Of a stretch of 64,000 bases of DNA, positions 40,276 to 48,467 are shown in pieces (positions within the stretch are counted from its first letter, which is position 1; every line of letters begins with the position of its first letter). The notes beneath the pieces are model-generated. The model did not search any database. It was not told the origin of the DNA and saw only the letters and a program-made list of their open reading frames with translations. Both the position numbers and the translations under genes were made by a program. The DNA comes from JAGLWW01 sp964640225 (GTDB lineage: Archaea > Aenigmatarchaeota > Aenigmatarchaeia > PWEA01 > JAGHBM01), in assembly GCA_964640225.1 (NCBI GenBank), contig CAZXFI010000001.1, positions 1 through 64,000 on the forward strand, given 5' to 3'.

Positions 40276-42138
40276 ATGACCCAGTTAAAAAGGGAAGTCG
40301 GCTTCAAGGCAATGGTTTTTCTGGCCATTAACTCCATAATAGGCAGTGGCCTGTTCTTCCTGCCCTCCATTGGAGCGAAATACGCGGGGCCCGCTTCAAT
40401 CATATCTTGGATGCTCATAGGTCTCGTTGCCATATTGATGTCGTTTGTTTATTCGGAGCTTGTAGGGATGTACCCCAGGGCCGGGGGGGTATTTGAGTTC
40501 GCTAGCCAAGCATTCAAGGAGTTTCCCTCATTCATGGCGGGATGGATATCCTGGCTTGTGGCCAACGTCACAATATCAATGCTCATAGTCGGGGCCATAC
40601 ACTACATCATGCCTACCGAGACTCTCGTGACCAAGATTCTCGTGTCGGTAATAGTGCTTGTTTTCTTCAATCTGGTGAGCTATTTCGGCATGAAAACCAG
40701 CAAGATTCTGCTTCTAACGTTCTCTTTCTTTACCATAATCATACCCGCCACAATAATACTTTTCGGGGTTCCGCACGTGAGCCTCTCCAATTTTTCCCCT
40801 TTTTTCGTGTTTCCTCCCCACTCAATCTTTATAGCCATGTTCTTCATTTCCGAGACCTTCGTAGGCTGGGAGGCCATAGCATACCTTTCCGAGGAGGCCA
40901 AGGATCCGGAAAAAGTTGTACCGAAAGCAATGATAATAGCTACGGCCTTCATAGTAATACTGTGCCTGGCTTTGGTTTTCGTTTCACTCGGGGTAATAAA
41001 CTGGTCTTCCTTCAGCCAGTCCACTACGCCCTTTTCAATGCTTTCAGAGAATATTTTCGGCTCCTCCATGTTGGTAAACTACCTCATATTCGCCATAATA
41101 ATAGGCAGCGCGGCATCATGGGTAATCTCCACTCCCAGGCTGCTCCTCGGTATGGCAAGGCAAAACCTTTTCCTAAAGGCCTGCGAAAGGATACACTGGA
41201 AATATAAGACGCCCTACATGTCCATAATATTCCAGACCGTTATTTCATTCTTTGTCATACTCATGGGACTGGGGGACTACCTGACGCTGCTTTCGCTCCT
41301 GCTGCCCTTTGTTATGATACTCTACACAATAGTCCTAATTACCTTCATAAAACTACGGCTCACCAAGGAGATAAAGAGGCCTTTTTACTCACCCGTGGGC
41401 GTGCCCGGGGCCACCCTGCTGGCCCTGCTGAACATAGTGCTTCTTATGTTCTGGCTGCTGAACGACCCCACCTCCGTGCACAGCTTCCTTATGTGCCTGT
41501 TCCTGATATTCCTGGGCACCCCAATCTACATAATGATAAAGGTTCAGGACAGGAAATTCGTGGAGTTCTTCTTTGACCACATATCCCAGATATACAACAT
41601 GTTCATACATATATGGTACGGGAAAAAGGAAAGAGAGAAGGTTATAGGGGGACTGAATCTCATGGAGCACCACAACATACTGGACTACGGATGCGGCGCG
41701 GCGGTGACCAACCTGCTCAAGCTTTCCGAGGACGTGAAAAGGGGAACGATAGTGGCGGTGGACGTGTCAAAGAAGCAGCTGGAGCACTGTGTCCGAAAAG
41801 TCAAGAAAATAAACAGGAAGAACGTAATCCTCGTGAAGGAGGAGGACGAGATGGTGAAGTTCAACGACAACACCTTTGACGGTATAGTCTCGGTGGGAAT
41901 AATGTGCTACCAGCAGGAGCCCCTGAAGATGCTTAAGGAGTTCAAAAGGATACTGAAGAAAGGCAAAAGGCTGAGCATGCTTGAATTCGGGAAGACCAGC
42001 TTCTTTCCCCCGCCTTCCCATTTGAAGGACAGGAAAGTCATAAGGAAGCTTTTCAGGGAAGCCGGTTTCAAAAATATAAAAGTGGAGGAAAAGAGAAAAT
42101 TATTGACAACATATTATTTCATAAAGGCGGTAAAGTGA
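40276..42138 (+). CDS. APC-family permease fused to a SAM methyltransferase domain
   Basis: One uninterrupted frame of 620 residues. Residues 1-430 are an amino acid/polyamine/organocation permease: FLAINSIIGSGLFFLP (TM1 with the substrate-binding GSG), TM2 PASIISWMLIGL, ETFVGWEAIAYLSEEAKDPEKVVPKA (TM6 region), about twelve helices. After a linker, residues 455-620 form a class I methyltransferase: HNILDYGCGAAVTNLL (motif I), IVAVDVSKKQLEHC, FDGIVSVGIMCYQQEPLKMLKEFKRILKKGKRL and a C-terminal strand pair. I know of no standard family with this fusion. It may modify the transported compound. A CBS protein follows five bases downstream. Confidence 0.9.
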   Translation: MTQLKREVGFKAMVFLAINSIIGSGLFFLPSIGAKYAGPASIISWMLIGLVAILMSFVYSELVGMYPRAGGVFEFASQAFKEFPSFMAGWISWLVANVTISMLIVGAIHYIMPTETLVTKILVSVIVLVFFNLVSYFGMKTSKILLLTFSFFTIIIPATIILFGVPHVSLSNFSPFFVFPPHSIFIAMFFISETFVGWEAIAYLSEEAKDPEKVVPKAMIIATAFIVILCLALVFVSLGVINWSSFSQSTTPFSMLSENIFGSSMLVNYLIFAIIIGSAASWVISTPRLLLGMARQNLFLKACERIHWKYKTPYMSIIFQTVISFFVILMGLGDYLTLLSLLLPFVMILYTIVLITFIKLRLTKEIKRPFYSPVGVPGATLLALLNIVLLMFWLLNDPTSVHSFLMCLFLIFLGTPIYIMIKVQDRKFVEFFFDHISQIYNMFIHIWYGKKEREKVIGGLNLMEHHNILDYGCGAAVTNLLKLSEDVKRGTIVAVDVSKKQLEHCVRKVKKINRKNVILVKEEDEMVKFNDNTFDGIVSVGIMCYQQEPLKMLKEFKRILKKGKRLSMLEFGKTSFFPPPSHLKDRKVIRKLFREAGFKNIKVEEKRKLLTTYYFIKAVK

Positions 42139-42142
42139 TGGC

Positions 42143-42613
42143 ATGAAAGTCAGGGAAGCGATGAGGAAAAAAGTCATATCAGTCTGTCCCGGGGACGGCA
42201 TAGTGAAAGTCCTTAGGACGTTCTCAGAGAAAAAAATAAACGGGGCCCCCGTGATAGAAGAAGGGGAACTCGTGGGCGTGATAACGGACAGCGATATAAT
42301 AGCAAACCTTGACATACACACGCCCAAGATACACTTCTCTTCCAGCCCTGACTTCATGCTGATACTGGCGGGGCTGAAAAGCCGCAGGGGGATGGATGAG
42401 ATAGAAAGGGAGATGAAAGTCATGAGGAAATTCCGGGTAAGGGATTTCATGACCAGGGAGGTCTTCACCGTGGACCCCGAAGACACCGTAACGCAGGCCG
42501 CGTGCCTCATGCACAAGAAAAAGATTACCCGCCTTCCCGTGGTGGACGGGCGGGGAAAGCTCGTGGGGCTGCTCGCAAGGCAGGACATAATAAGGGCGCT
42601 CACCAGATGCTGA
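42143..42613 (+). CDS. Paired CBS-domain protein
   Basis: A 156-residue protein with two CBS motifs forming one Bateman module, residues about 1-60 (VREAMRKKVISVCPGDGIVKVLRTFSE, NGAPVIEEGELVGVITDSDII) and 95-156 (VRDFMTREVFTVDPEDTVTQAACLM, RLPVVDGRGKLVGLLARQDII). Such proteins sense adenine nucleotides or SAM. Directly after the permease-methyltransferase gene, it may regulate that protein; this is inference. Confidence 0.9.
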   Translation: MKVREAMRKKVISVCPGDGIVKVLRTFSEKKINGAPVIEEGELVGVITDSDIIANLDIHTPKIHFSSSPDFMLILAGLKSRRGMDEIEREMKVMRKFRVRDFMTREVFTVDPEDTVTQAACLMHKKKITRLPVVDGRGKLVGLLARQDIIRALTRC

Positions 42614-42691
42614 AGGCCCCCGATTTACGGCTGCGGGGGAATTTTTCTGGGATAAATAGTTTAGCTTCCAATTAAAGTCAGGGTGTAAAAA

Positions 42692-43402
42692 TTGGAGCAA
42701 TACAAAAAAGATTTCGCTGTTTCCTCTCTGGAATGCGGCGCCCTGGACATAGGGGAGAAAAAAACCCTGAAAAGCGGCAGGAAATGCTGTCATTTCTTTG
42801 ACAGCGGAAAATTTTCCGATGGCAAGTACGCCTCCCGATTGGGAAAATTCTACGCTTCCGCCGTAAACGGCAGGTTTGATGATTTTGACGTAATTTTCGG
42901 TCCCGCGTACAAAGGGATACCCCTGGCAACCCTGACCGCGGCCTATCTCAACGACACGTTTGGCGTCAGCAAAAATTACGCGCACAACAGAAAAAAGCCA
43001 AAAAAACACGGCGAGGCTACCGACGCCAAGGAATTTAAAAAGAACTGGATTGTCGGTAACTTAAGTGACGGGGACAGGGTTTTGATGGTGGATGACGTGT
43101 TCACGACAGGGGGGACAAAATACGACACGATAGAACTGCTGAACAAGTGCGCGGAAAACCTTGAATTTGCGGGCCTGGTGATATCTCTGGACAGGCAGGA
43201 AGTCGGGAAAGGGGAAACAAGTGCCATAGAGGATTTTGAGAGAGACACGGGCATACCTGTTGAACCCATAGCAAACATAACCGAAGTAGTCCTGTATCTG
43301 GCGGAAGAAGGCCTAGTAAGCCAGAGGGAAAAGGAAAAAGTAAAGGACTATCTGGAAATTTACGGAACCAAAAGCGCGAGGCGTGCAATAAAAAATTGGT
43401 AA
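42692..43402 (+). CDS. pyrE: Orotate phosphoribosyltransferase
   Basis: Forms OMP from orotate and PRPP. A 236-residue protein from a TTG start at 42692 (GGGTGT upstream). Motifs are FGPAYKGIPLA, KKPKKHGEA (catalytic loop with Lys residues) and the PRPP-binding VLMVDDVFTTGGT. It is longer than typical archaeal PyrE (about 175-180) and resembles the bacterial/eukaryotic long form. PyrF follows after 13 bases, so OMP is made and decarboxylated by neighbours. Confidence 0.9.
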   Translation: MEQYKKDFAVSSLECGALDIGEKKTLKSGRKCCHFFDSGKFSDGKYASRLGKFYASAVNGRFDDFDVIFGPAYKGIPLATLTAAYLNDTFGVSKNYAHNRKKPKKHGEATDAKEFKKNWIVGNLSDGDRVLMVDDVFTTGGTKYDTIELLNKCAENLEFAGLVISLDRQEVGKGETSAIEDFERDTGIPVEPIANITEVVLYLAEEGLVSQREKEKVKDYLEIYGTKSARRAIKNW

Positions 43403-43415
43403 TAGAGGTGATTAT

Positions 43416-44390
43416 GTGGTTGAAAACTTTGCGGACAGGCTGCTGGATGCAATAGACGACAAGAAAAATCCGAGCATCGTGGGACTTGACCCGGTGCTGG
43501 GAAAAATACCCAGGCACGTACTGGACAGGTCGGAGCAGTACCACGGGAATACTTTCAGGGCCGCGGCCGATGCCATATACAGTTTCAACGTGTCCATAAT
43601 AGACGAAATAAAGGATATAGTTCCTGCCGTAAAGCCCCAGTCGGCCTATTACGAGAAATACGGGCACCATGGCGTGAAAACGTTTGAAGACACCGTAAAG
43701 TACGCCCAGAAAGCGGGCCTGATTGTCATAGGGGACGTGAAGAGGAACGATATAGGAAGGACTTCCGGGGCCTACGCAAGCGCCTACCTCGGAGAAGTGG
43801 AAATATTTGAGGGGCGGAAAGAGGAATCCTTTGACGCGGACGCCATAACCGTGAACCCCTACCTGGGAACTGACGGGATAAAACCTTTCACTGACGTGTG
43901 CAGGGAATACGGGAAGGGAATTTTTGTGCTGGACAAGACCTCCAACGAGTCTTCCGGCGAGTTCCAGGACAGGGAATTCGCGCGCTCCGAAGGAACCACG
44001 CTGTCCCAGGCCGTTGCCTTTAAAATACGGGAATGGGGCAAGGAGCTTGTCGGCGAAAGGGGGTACTCCTCTGTCGGCGCGGTGGTCGGAGCCACCTACC
44101 CGAAAGACGCGCTTTCCCTGAGAAGGATTATGCCAAAAGCCGTAATCCTTGTACCGGGCTACGGAGCCCAAGGCGGGAAGGGGGAAGACATACCTAACTT
44201 CCTCAACGACGATGGATACGGTGCAGTGGTGAACTCTTCAAGCGCCATAGACTTCGCGTACCAGAGAGCATACAAAAACCGGTTCAAGCCGGAAGATTTC
44301 GCCCTGGCGTCAAGGCAGGCGACAATAGACATGAAAGATGATATAACTGAAGCAATGAAATCAGCGGGGAAACTGCCTGACGGGTGGTAG
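43416..44390 (+). CDS. pyrF: Orotidine 5'-phosphate decarboxylase, type 2
   Basis: Produces UMP from OMP. A 324-residue protein starting at GTG 43416, with GAGGTGA four bases upstream (an ATG at 43414 is out of frame). Catalytic block IGDVKRNDIG; also IVGLDPVLGKIP, VKPQSAYYEKYG, VNPYLGTDGI, VVGATYP and VPGYGAQGG. The length and inserts are those of the type 2 (bacterial Actinobacteria/Myxococcus-like) family rather than the short archaeal enzyme, so pyrE and pyrF here may be of bacterial origin. Confidence 0.92.
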   Translation: MVENFADRLLDAIDDKKNPSIVGLDPVLGKIPRHVLDRSEQYHGNTFRAAADAIYSFNVSIIDEIKDIVPAVKPQSAYYEKYGHHGVKTFEDTVKYAQKAGLIVIGDVKRNDIGRTSGAYASAYLGEVEIFEGRKEESFDADAITVNPYLGTDGIKPFTDVCREYGKGIFVLDKTSNESSGEFQDREFARSEGTTLSQAVAFKIREWGKELVGERGYSSVGAVVGATYPKDALSLRRIMPKAVILVPGYGAQGGKGEDIPNFLNDDGYGAVVNSSSAIDFAYQRAYKNRFKPEDFALASRQATIDMKDDITEAMKSAGKLPDGW

Positions 44391-44393
44391 CCC

Positions 44394-45713
44394 TTACTTT
44401 TTTATTTTATTTTTCAGCAGTTTCTTCACTTCCTTCTTCAGCTTTCCCTTGTCCTCAAGCTCGTAGAAAACGCGGGTGTGCGGCTTGCTTATTTTCATGA
44501 AACGAGAAAGGTCAATAGGCGTGCCTATCACCACCGCGTCGCACCCGGCCTTGTTTATGGTGTCCTCCAGCTCCCTTATCTGCGTGCGGTTGTAGCCCAT
44601 GGCAGGAAGCACGTTCCTGAGGTGATTGTACTTGCGGAAAGTTTCCTTTATGGAGCCTGTGGCGTGTGGCCTGGGGTCAATTATTTTGGAGGTGAAAGAC
44701 TTTGCCGCTATGTAGCCCGCGCCGTAGCTCATGCCCCCGTGCGTCAGGGTCGGGCCGTCCTCCACCACAAGGACTTTTTTGTTCCTCACTACTTCAGGGT
44801 CTTCAAGGAACACCGGGGACTCCGCGTCTATTATCACGGCCCCGGAGTTTATCCTTGTTATGTTTTTCCTTACCTTCTCTACGTCCTCTTTCAGAGCGGT
44901 GTCTTCCTTATTTATAATCACGATGTCGGCCATCCTCAGGTTGGCCTCGCCGGGGTGGTATCCCAGCTCGTGCCCCGACCTGTGCGGGTCCGTGACCACT
45001 ATGTGCAGGTCCGGGCGGAGGAAGGGAAAGTCGTTGTTTCCCCCGTCCCACACAATCAGGTCGCTTTCCTTTTCCGCTCTCTTTAGTATTCTCGCGTAAT
45101 CCACTCCGGCGTAAACCACGTTTCCCGCGGCTATGTGGGGCTCGTACTCCTCCATCTCCTCTATGGTGCAGTCGTTTTTCTTCAGGTCGCTGTACCTTGA
45201 ATAGCGCTGCACCGCCTGATTTTTCAGCACGCCATAGGGCATAGGGTGGCGTATGACCGTGAAGCGGAGACCGAGACTCCTGAGTATTTCGCAGACCTTC
45301 CTGGTGGTCTGGGACTTGCCGCAGCCAGTCCTCACCGCGCACACGGAAATCACGGGCTTCCCGGATTTGAGGGCAGTTGAGTTGTGGCTGAGCAGGCGGA
45401 AATCGGCGCCGCACGAGAGCACCAGGGAGGCCTTTTCCATCAGGTACCTGTAGGAAACATCGCTGTAGGAGAAAATCACCTCGTCCGCCCTGTGCTTCCT
45501 TATCAGCTTCGGCAGGTCCTTCTCCGGGTGGATTTTTATGCCCTTGGGGTAAAGCTTTCCTGAAAGCTCCGGTGGGTAGGTCCTCCAGTCTATCTCCGGA
45601 ATCTGGGTTGCGGTGAAGGCCACCACCCTGTAAGAGGGGTTGTTGCGGAAAAGCATGTTGAAATCGTGAAAATCGCGGCCCGCGGCCCCCATGATGATAA
45701 CTCTTCTTGGCAT
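44394..45713 (-). CDS. Cyclic 2,3-diphosphoglycerate synthetase-like GTPase
   Basis: A 439-residue protein from the ATG at 45713 (the frame to 45908 is unconserved). The N-terminal Rossmann-like part RVIIMGAAGRDFHDFN leads to a P-loop, VCAVRTGCGKSQTTRK (GCGKSQT 130-136). IRHPMPYG, IVWDGGNNDFPF, VVTDPHRSGHE and VVEDGPTLTHGGM follow. These match proteins annotated as cyclic 2,3-diphosphoglycerate synthetase (cDPG is a thermoprotectant in some methanogens). Whether this one makes cDPG is not certain; the family may include other GTPases. Confidence 0.78.
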   Translation of the reverse strand: MPRRVIIMGAAGRDFHDFNMLFRNNPSYRVVAFTATQIPEIDWRTYPPELSGKLYPKGIKIHPEKDLPKLIRKHRADEVIFSYSDVSYRYLMEKASLVLSCGADFRLLSHNSTALKSGKPVISVCAVRTGCGKSQTTRKVCEILRSLGLRFTVIRHPMPYGVLKNQAVQRYSRYSDLKKNDCTIEEMEEYEPHIAAGNVVYAGVDYARILKRAEKESDLIVWDGGNNDFPFLRPDLHIVVTDPHRSGHELGYHPGEANLRMADIVIINKEDTALKEDVEKVRKNITRINSGAVIIDAESPVFLEDPEVVRNKKVLVVEDGPTLTHGGMSYGAGYIAAKSFTSKIIDPRPHATGSIKETFRKYNHLRNVLPAMGYNRTQIRELEDTINKAGCDAVVIGTPIDLSRFMKISKPHTRVFYELEDKGKLKKEVKKLLKNKIKK

Positions 45714-45736
45714 GAGAAATATTTGGTTTCCGGATT

Positions 45737-46237
45737 TTAAAAACGATGTATGAAGTAGCCCGGTATCTCCCCGAATTCCATGCGCCTGTCGCAGTAGTGG
45801 CACTCCAGGACAACCGGGTTGTTTTCTATCACTTTCAGCCTGGGCAAAACCGGCTCCCTGTTCCCGGATTCGTAAACGGAGTTGCTTATGCAGGTGTCGT
45901 GCTTGCACCTTACCAGGCCCCTGACCTCCCGGGGCAGCTCCACTTTGTCCTTTTTCACGACTAGGTAGCTCCTGACTGTGTTTATGGTGGCACGGGGGGA
46001 AATAAGTGAAATCATGTCAGTCTCCCTTTCGTCCGGGTATCTATCTTCTATCTTCACTATGTCCTTCCTACCAAGCCTTCCGCTTTCCACGTTCATGGCA
46101 AGGCTTATCACGTTAGAAGAGGGCTCCTTCAGTATGTCCAGGACGTAAACGGAGGTGCCCGGATTGAGATGGTCTATAACGGTGCCGTTCCTTATCCTGC
46201 TTACCTTCAGGCCTTCCTGTTTTAAATTCTTTGGCAT
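45737..46237 (-). CDS. pyrI: Aspartate carbamoyltransferase regulatory subunit
   Basis: Binds nucleotide effectors and the catalytic PyrB trimer in the ATCase complex. A 166-residue protein of family length: allosteric domain with GTVIDHLNPG, and the zinc domain with CKHDTCISN and CHYCDRRM supplying four cysteines. PyrB is not adjacent, though a 10-N gap just upstream could hide a gene lost in assembly. Pairs functionally with pyrE and pyrF nearby. Confidence 0.92.
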   Translation of the reverse strand: MPKNLKQEGLKVSRIRNGTVIDHLNPGTSVYVLDILKEPSSNVISLAMNVESGRLGRKDIVKIEDRYPDERETDMISLISPRATINTVRSYLVVKKDKVELPREVRGLVRCKHDTCISNSVYESGNREPVLPRLKVIENNPVVLECHYCDRRMEFGEIPGYFIHRF

Positions 46238-46288
46238 TGTAATATAGTAAAATTGTGAAAATATTTAAGAAAGATTTAAATATAACAA

Positions 46289-46298
46289 NNNNNNNNNN
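46289..46298. other. Run of ten Ns (assembly gap)
   Basis: Ten undetermined bases lie between pyrI and the cysteine desulfurase gene. This fixed-length run looks like a scaffolding join of unknown true length. Confidence 0.98.
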
Positions 46299-46317
46299 AA
46301 TGTTATATTGTGATACT

Positions 46318-47460
46318 ATGGACAGGATTTACATGGATTACGCGGCCACCACGCCCGCTGACCCCAGGGTGGTTGAGGCCATGCTGCCTTTTTTCACGGA
46401 AAAATTCGGCAACTCCGCCGCGCTATACTCGGTGGGACAGGAGGCTGAACAAGTATTGGAAGACTGTAGGAGAAAGGTGGCCAGGCTTCTTGGCGCAAAG
46501 CCCTCCGAGATATTCTTCACTTCCGGGGGCACGGAATCGGACAACCTGGCCCTGAAGGGAATGGCCTTTGCATCCGGCAAGGGTCATATAATAACCTCAA
46601 AAATAGAGCATCATGCGGTTTTGCACACGGCGGAATGGCTGGAGAAGCGGGGCTTCCGCGTAACCTACCTGCCCGTGGACAGTCACGGTTTTGTGAGCCC
46701 GGAAAGCGTGGAATCCGCAATAACCGACGACACGATACTGGTTTCAATAATGCACGGGAACAACGAAATCGGAACGATAGAGCCCGTGAACGAGATAGGA
46801 AAAATATGCAAATCCAGAGAAGTTCCCTTTCACACGGACGCGGTGCAGACCGTGGGAAAAATCCCTGTTTCGCTGAAAAACATTGACATGCTCTCTTCAT
46901 CAGGCCACAAGATGTACGGCCCGAAAGGCGTGGGCATAATTTTCATCAGGGACGGGGTTAAAGTGGACCCGCTGATTCACGGCGGGGGCCACGAGCACGG
47001 AATAAGGTCCGGAACCGAGAACATAGCCGGGGTGGTTGGTTACACGAAGGCCCTGGAGCTCGCCGTGAAGGAGATGAAGGCCGAGAGCAGGAAGCTCCTG
47101 GACTTCAGGAAAAAACTCGTTGAAGGCGTGGCTGCTATACCGGACTCGTGGCTGAACGGGCACCCGGAAAACAGGCTTCCCGGAAACGCGCACTTCTGCT
47201 TTAAGTTCATAGAGGGGGAATCCCTTATACTTCTCCTGGACCAGAAGGGCATAGAGGCCAACACGGGCTCCGCCTGCTCTTCCAAATCCCTTGAACCGTC
47301 CCACGTACTGACCGCCATAGGGCTGAAGCCCGAGGAGGCCCACGGCTCTCTCAGGCTCACAATGGGACGCTTCACGAAAAAAGAGGAAATAGACTCCGTG
47401 CTAAGGGAGCTGCCGGGAATCGTGGAGAGGCTCAGGAAAATATCCCCCCTGAAAGCGTGA
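46318..47460 (+). CDS. iscS: Cysteine desulfurase (IscS/NifS)
   Basis: Mobilises sulfur from cysteine for Fe-S clusters and thio-modification. A 380-residue PLP enzyme from the ATG at 46318: YMDYAATTPADP at 5-16, FTSGGTESDN, IEHHAVL, MHGNNEIGTIEP, HTDAVQT, the PLP Lys198 in SSGHKMYGPKG, and the persulfide Cys320 in NTGSACSS. An ATG six codons upstream, beside the N gap, is also in frame. IscU follows four bases after the stop. Confidence 0.95.
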   Translation: MDRIYMDYAATTPADPRVVEAMLPFFTEKFGNSAALYSVGQEAEQVLEDCRRKVARLLGAKPSEIFFTSGGTESDNLALKGMAFASGKGHIITSKIEHHAVLHTAEWLEKRGFRVTYLPVDSHGFVSPESVESAITDDTILVSIMHGNNEIGTIEPVNEIGKICKSREVPFHTDAVQTVGKIPVSLKNIDMLSSSGHKMYGPKGVGIIFIRDGVKVDPLIHGGGHEHGIRSGTENIAGVVGYTKALELAVKEMKAESRKLLDFRKKLVEGVAAIPDSWLNGHPENRLPGNAHFCFKFIEGESLILLLDQKGIEANTGSACSSKSLEPSHVLTAIGLKPEEAHGSLRLTMGRFTKKEEIDSVLRELPGIVERLRKISPLKA

Positions 47461-47464
47461 TTTT

Positions 47465-47902
47465 ATGTACAGCAAGAAGGTAATGGACCACTTCAACAAC
47501 CCGAGGAACCAGGGCAGGATTGTTGACGCCGACGGAGTCGGCAAGGTCGGCAATCCCGTGTGCGGGGACGTGCTTTATTTTTACCTCAAAATCCGCGAAG
47601 GCGTGATAGAGGACATCAAGTGGGAAACCTACGGCTGCGCCGCCGCGATAAGCGTGTCCTCCATGCTCAGCGAGATGGTTAAGGGGAAATCCGTGAAAGA
47701 GGCCCTTGAGATAAAGAGCAGCGACGTAATCAAAGAGCTGGGCGACCTGCCGCCGGTGAAAACCCACTGCTCGCTCCTGGGGGTTGAGGCCCTGCAGGAA
47801 GCCCTGTACGACTATTTGTCGCGGGGGAAAGGGAAGATACCTGAGGAGCTGGAAAGGGCCCACCGGCACAATTTAAAAACCTTAAATTCTTTACATAAGT
47901 AG
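47465..47902 (+). CDS. iscU: Fe-S cluster scaffold protein IscU
   Basis: A 145-residue scaffold on which IscS builds [2Fe-2S] clusters. The three ligand cysteines are in GNPVCGD, TYGCAAAIS and KTHCSLLG, with conserved VMDHFNNPRN at the N-terminus. The usual Asp after the first Cys (CGD) is kept. Operon iscS-iscU-DUF1858-membrane protein. Confidence 0.95.
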   Translation: MYSKKVMDHFNNPRNQGRIVDADGVGKVGNPVCGDVLYFYLKIREGVIEDIKWETYGCAAAISVSSMLSEMVKGKSVKEALEIKSSDVIKELGDLPPVKTHCSLLGVEALQEALYDYLSRGKGKIPEELERAHRHNLKTLNSLHK

Positions 47903-47910
47903 GTGATGTT

Positions 47911-48108
47911 ATGAAAATAACAAAAGAAATGATGATAGGGGAAATCGTGGAGAAATACCCCGAGACTATTGAAGTGTTCATGAAGCACGGCCTCAGGTGC
48001 ATGGGCTGCATGATGGCCATGATGGAAACCCTTGAGCAGGGGGCCAAGTCCCACGGGATTGAGCTGGACGGCCTGCTGAAAGACCTGAACGAAACAGTGG
48101 GGGAATGA
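47911..48108 (+). CDS. DUF1858 domain protein
   Basis: A 65-residue protein equal to a lone DUF1858 domain: IGEIVEKYPETIEVFMKHGLRCMGCMMAM, with the C-x-x-C pair typical of the domain found at the N-terminus of ScdA/RIC di-iron proteins. Preceded by GGTGATGTT. Its place after iscU suggests a role in Fe-S repair or delivery; inference. Confidence 0.88.
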   Translation: MKITKEMMIGEIVEKYPETIEVFMKHGLRCMGCMMAMMETLEQGAKSHGIELDGLLKDLNETVGE

Positions 48109-48109
48109 C

Positions 48110-48466
48110 ATGGTATTTTTCTGCATTCCCTGCCTCGTGTTGGTCGCATATTTCCTGGTGGCCTCGGTCTTCATACCCCGCTACCGCACTTACATAAGGG
48201 AGGGGTGGAGATGCTTCGCGGACAAGCTCCGGGGAAAGGAGTGCTCCGTTTCCTTTGACAATAAAATGAGGCTCGCTGTTTCTGAATGGTTCGTTAAAAG
48301 GCGAATGCCCGGCGTGGGCAGGTTTCTCTATAAGAAAAAAAACTTTGACTGGACCATCATAACCGTGGGCTTGGTCACGACGCTACTGACCGTTTACCTT
48401 GTTTTCGTAGCGTACGAGTTCTGGTTCGTCAGCCCGCCCTGCACCGCGGACACCTGCGGGGTTTAA
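48110..48466 (+). CDS. Small membrane protein in Fe-S operon
   Basis: A 118-residue protein with membrane helices at about 3-22 (CIPCLVLVAYFLVAS) and 82-107, and a basic loop between containing WRCFADKLRGKEC. The C-terminus has PPCTADTCGV. The cysteine pairs near both ends could carry metal or disulfides. Start lies one base after the DUF1858 stop, so it is co-translated. No family is recognised. Confidence 0.7.
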   Translation: MVFFCIPCLVLVAYFLVASVFIPRYRTYIREGWRCFADKLRGKECSVSFDNKMRLAVSEWFVKRRMPGVGRFLYKKKNFDWTIITVGLVTTLLTVYLVFVAYEFWFVSPPCTADTCGV

Positions 48467-48467
48467 A

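Noticed and set aside
42224..43009. A 261-codon minus-strand frame across the CBS and pyrE genes
   Set aside because: It is antisense to two well-recognised families and has no conserved motif.
46255..46317. Extension of the cysteine desulfurase across the N run
   Set aside because: The added residues come from Ns and AT-rich promoter sequence. The family begins at the ATG at 46318.
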